From NCBI GenBank assembly GCA_018260275.1, contig JAGLBK010000030.1, positions 1 through 17,165 on the forward strand: DNA of 17,165 nt. The letters run 5' to 3'. This document shows, piece after piece, positions 16,164 to 17,165 of this stretch. The stretch's first letter is position 1. Each line of letters starts with the position of its first letter. The position numbers were made by a program, and so were the translations under genes. The notes under the pieces were generated by a model. It was not told where the DNA came from. It saw only the letters and a program-made list of their open reading frames with translations, and did not search any database. Source of the DNA: Deinococcus sp. (GTDB lineage: Bacteria; Deinococcota; Deinococci; Deinococcales; Deinococcaceae).

Positions 16164-16176
16164 GGGATTCCTTAGG

Positions 16177-16200
16177 GCCTGATAAAAGAGATGAGAATGC
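16177..16200 (+). repeat. Direct repeat copy 1 (left of the IS4-type gene)
   Basis: This 24-base block starting GCCTGATAAAA and containing ATGAGAA matches the block at 17110-17133 at 20 of 24 positions, in the same orientation. It overlaps the sequence just upstream of csc2. It is too long and too imperfect for a fresh target duplication. Confidence 0.5.
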
Positions 16201-16218
16201 CTCCACCATGAGGCATTC
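16195..16218. repeat. Perfect 9-bp hairpin at the left IS end
   Basis: GAATGCCTC (16195-16203) and GAGGCATTC (16210-16218) pair fully around CACCAT. It lies between csc2 and the transposase start, and would fold in transcripts of either strand. It may shield the transposase from read-through or be part of the transposase binding site. Confidence 0.6.
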
Positions 16219-16227
16219 TTACTGTGT

Positions 16228-17115
16228 ATGTCAACAAAAATCCCTGTTGGTGGAGACGCGACCATTCTATTCGAGCGACTGGGTTACTGGCTGAGAAAGG
16301 CTCCGTGGCGTGACCAGCGGCATTTTCAGACCATCACCTGGATGCTGGTTGGTCTCCTACTTTCCAATTCCATCCATCCTGCCCAGTGGTGTCTTTTCGC
16401 AGTTACCGCAGCCAAGCAAGCCCAAAGTGCTGAACGGCGTTTCGTCCGTGGGCTATTTTTGACGACGATACCCAGAACGGCGATTTATCAAGCCGTATTG
16501 CGGCAGGCATTTGCGACTTGGGGTGATGCGAGCATCACCCTGGCACTGGACACGACGCGTCTTTTTCAACGCTGGTGCCTGGTTTGCGTTTCCCTGACCT
16601 ACCGAGGGCGGGCTTTGCCGCTGGCCTGGCAACTGCTGGAACACTCAAGTTCCACAGTCAGCATGAAAGACATTCATCCCGTGCTGGCCAGCATCCACAG
16701 CTTTCTGAGTCATCTGCCTGAAGTAGAAGAGGTGTACTTTAGGGCAGATCGCGGCTTCATGGATCAAAAGCTCATGGCGCTCGTATCGGCCTATGGATGG
16801 AAATGGGTCATTCGCGGGAAAGGCCAGGTGTTGGTGTATGACGCCCAGGGCAAAGCCCTGGGCAAGGTAAGAGAGCAACTCAGTCAGCATGGTCAGCAGG
16901 TCGTTCTGAATGACGTCTACATCACGGCAGACAGATACGGGCCGGTCAGCCTCGCTGCTTACCATGCACCTGGAGCACGTGAACCCTGGTTCGTGGTAAG
17001 TAATCATCCCTGTGGTCCGGGCATCTTTGACGAGTATGCCGAGCGATTTCAGATTGAGGCTGGTTTCAAGGACTTGAAAAGTGCTGGTTTTGACCTGGAA
17101 GCCCTGACAGCCTGA
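16228..17115 (+). CDS. IS4-type DDE transposase
   Basis: A 295-residue transposase with the full IS4 catalytic set: D108 in TLALDTTRLF, D174 in YFRADRGFMD, and the YREK signature Y270-R273-E277-K284 in DEYAERFQIEAGFKDLK. The start at 16228 follows the hairpin of the left end by ten bases and has no strong ribosome site, as is common for transposases. The protein stops only 11 residues after the YREK lysine, which is short for the family, whose members often have a further helical tail. Either this subgroup is short or the 3' part has been trimmed by an indel. The gene is transcribed divergently from csc2 and lies in the position normally taken by cas10d. Confidence 0.85.
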   Translation: MSTKIPVGGDATILFERLGYWLRKAPWRDQRHFQTITWMLVGLLLSNSIHPAQWCLFAVTAAKQAQSAERRFVRGLFLTTIPRTAIYQAVLRQAFATWGDASITLALDTTRLFQRWCLVCVSLTYRGRALPLAWQLLEHSSSTVSMKDIHPVLASIHSFLSHLPEVEEVYFRADRGFMDQKLMALVSAYGWKWVIRGKGQVLVYDAQGKALGKVREQLSQHGQQVVLNDVYITADRYGPVSLAAYHAPGAREPWFVVSNHPCGPGIFDEYAERFQIEAGFKDLKSAGFDLEALTA

Positions 17116-17133
17116 TAAAAATCATGAGAACGC
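17110..17133 (+). repeat. Direct repeat copy 2 (spans the end of the IS4-type gene)
   Basis: This is the partner of the block at 16177-16200. It begins inside the last codons of the transposase and includes its stop codon. Both copies are followed at once by a hairpin. Copy 1 may therefore be the right-end remnant of an earlier, related IS in the same orientation. Confidence 0.5.
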
Positions 17134-17165
17134 ACCAGTAGATGTGCCCAGGGGGGCACTCTGGC

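Larger units (their letters stand above)
16192..17165 (+). mobile_element. IS4-type insertion sequence next to csc2 (right end at or past window edge)
   Basis: The transposase gene is bounded by imperfect inverted ends. From about 16194 the plus strand reads GAATGCCTCC...TGAGGCA...TTACTG; the reverse complement of 17140-17163 reads GAGTGCCCCCCTGGGCA...CTACTG, alignable over about 25-30 bases with gaps. Both ends fold: GAATGCCTC (16195-16203)/GAGGCATTC (16210-16218) and GTGCCC (17144-17149)/GGGCAC (17154-17159). The exact outer ends and target duplication cannot be set because the window stops at 17165. Confidence 0.6.

Noticed and set aside
16164..16265. 34-residue N-terminal extension of Csc2 reading back into the IS
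   Set aside because: The family starts at MFEAYVDS-like sequence, a ribosome site precedes that ATG, and the extension is encoded by IS-end sequence.

Overview
The window most likely comes from a Deinococcus-type chromosome or plasmid. It is GC-rich, carries envelope proteins built from DUF11-type 'conserved repeat' domains with Sec signal peptides, and is peppered with IS630- and IS4-type insertion sequences of the kind common in that genus. This assignment is inferred from protein style only; there is no rRNA or other phylogenetic marker here.

Layout. (1) 1-530: the 3' part of an IS630-type transposase cut by the window edge, with a -1 frameshift heptamer near base 12. (2) 531-1240: about 700 bp with no convincing gene, ending in the leader of the next gene. 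(3) 1241-12109, plus strand: a four-gene cell-surface locus. It holds a Thr/Asn-rich secreted DUF11 protein, a stem-loop/terminator gap, then three genes joined by ATGA stop/start overlaps: a DUF11/SdrB-like secreted protein with Ca-loop-like motifs, a large predicted outer-membrane beta-barrel protein, and a second secreted DUF11/prealbumin-fold-like protein. (4) 12212-13322: a full-length IS630 element with 15-bp perfect terminal inverted repeats and a TA target duplication. Its transposase is read from the minus strand through an A8 slip site and carries a damaged 5' end. (5) 13325-13732: no gene, but two 19-bp CRISPR-repeat-like units with a 71-bp period and two GC-rich stem-loops. (6) 13733-16163, minus strand: csc2 (cas7), csc1 (cas5) and cas6 of a type I-D CRISPR-Cas effector, tightly overlapped. 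(7) ~16192-17165: an IS4-type transposase gene sitting directly upstream of csc2, where cas10d would normally be.

How the parts fit. The surface locus looks like one module: a barrel anchored in the outer membrane co-translated with beta-rich secreted proteins that share repeat domains with it and with each other. Its role (adhesion, envelope layer, export) cannot be decided from sequence. The CRISPR part looks like a type I-D effector operon separated from its upstream partner by an IS. No adaptation genes lie between cas6 and a very short, diverged repeat pair that reads in the same direction as the cas genes. That pair could be the dying tail of an array, or a solitary crRNA-like regulator of the CreA/CreR kind. 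It is the most interesting unexplained element here.
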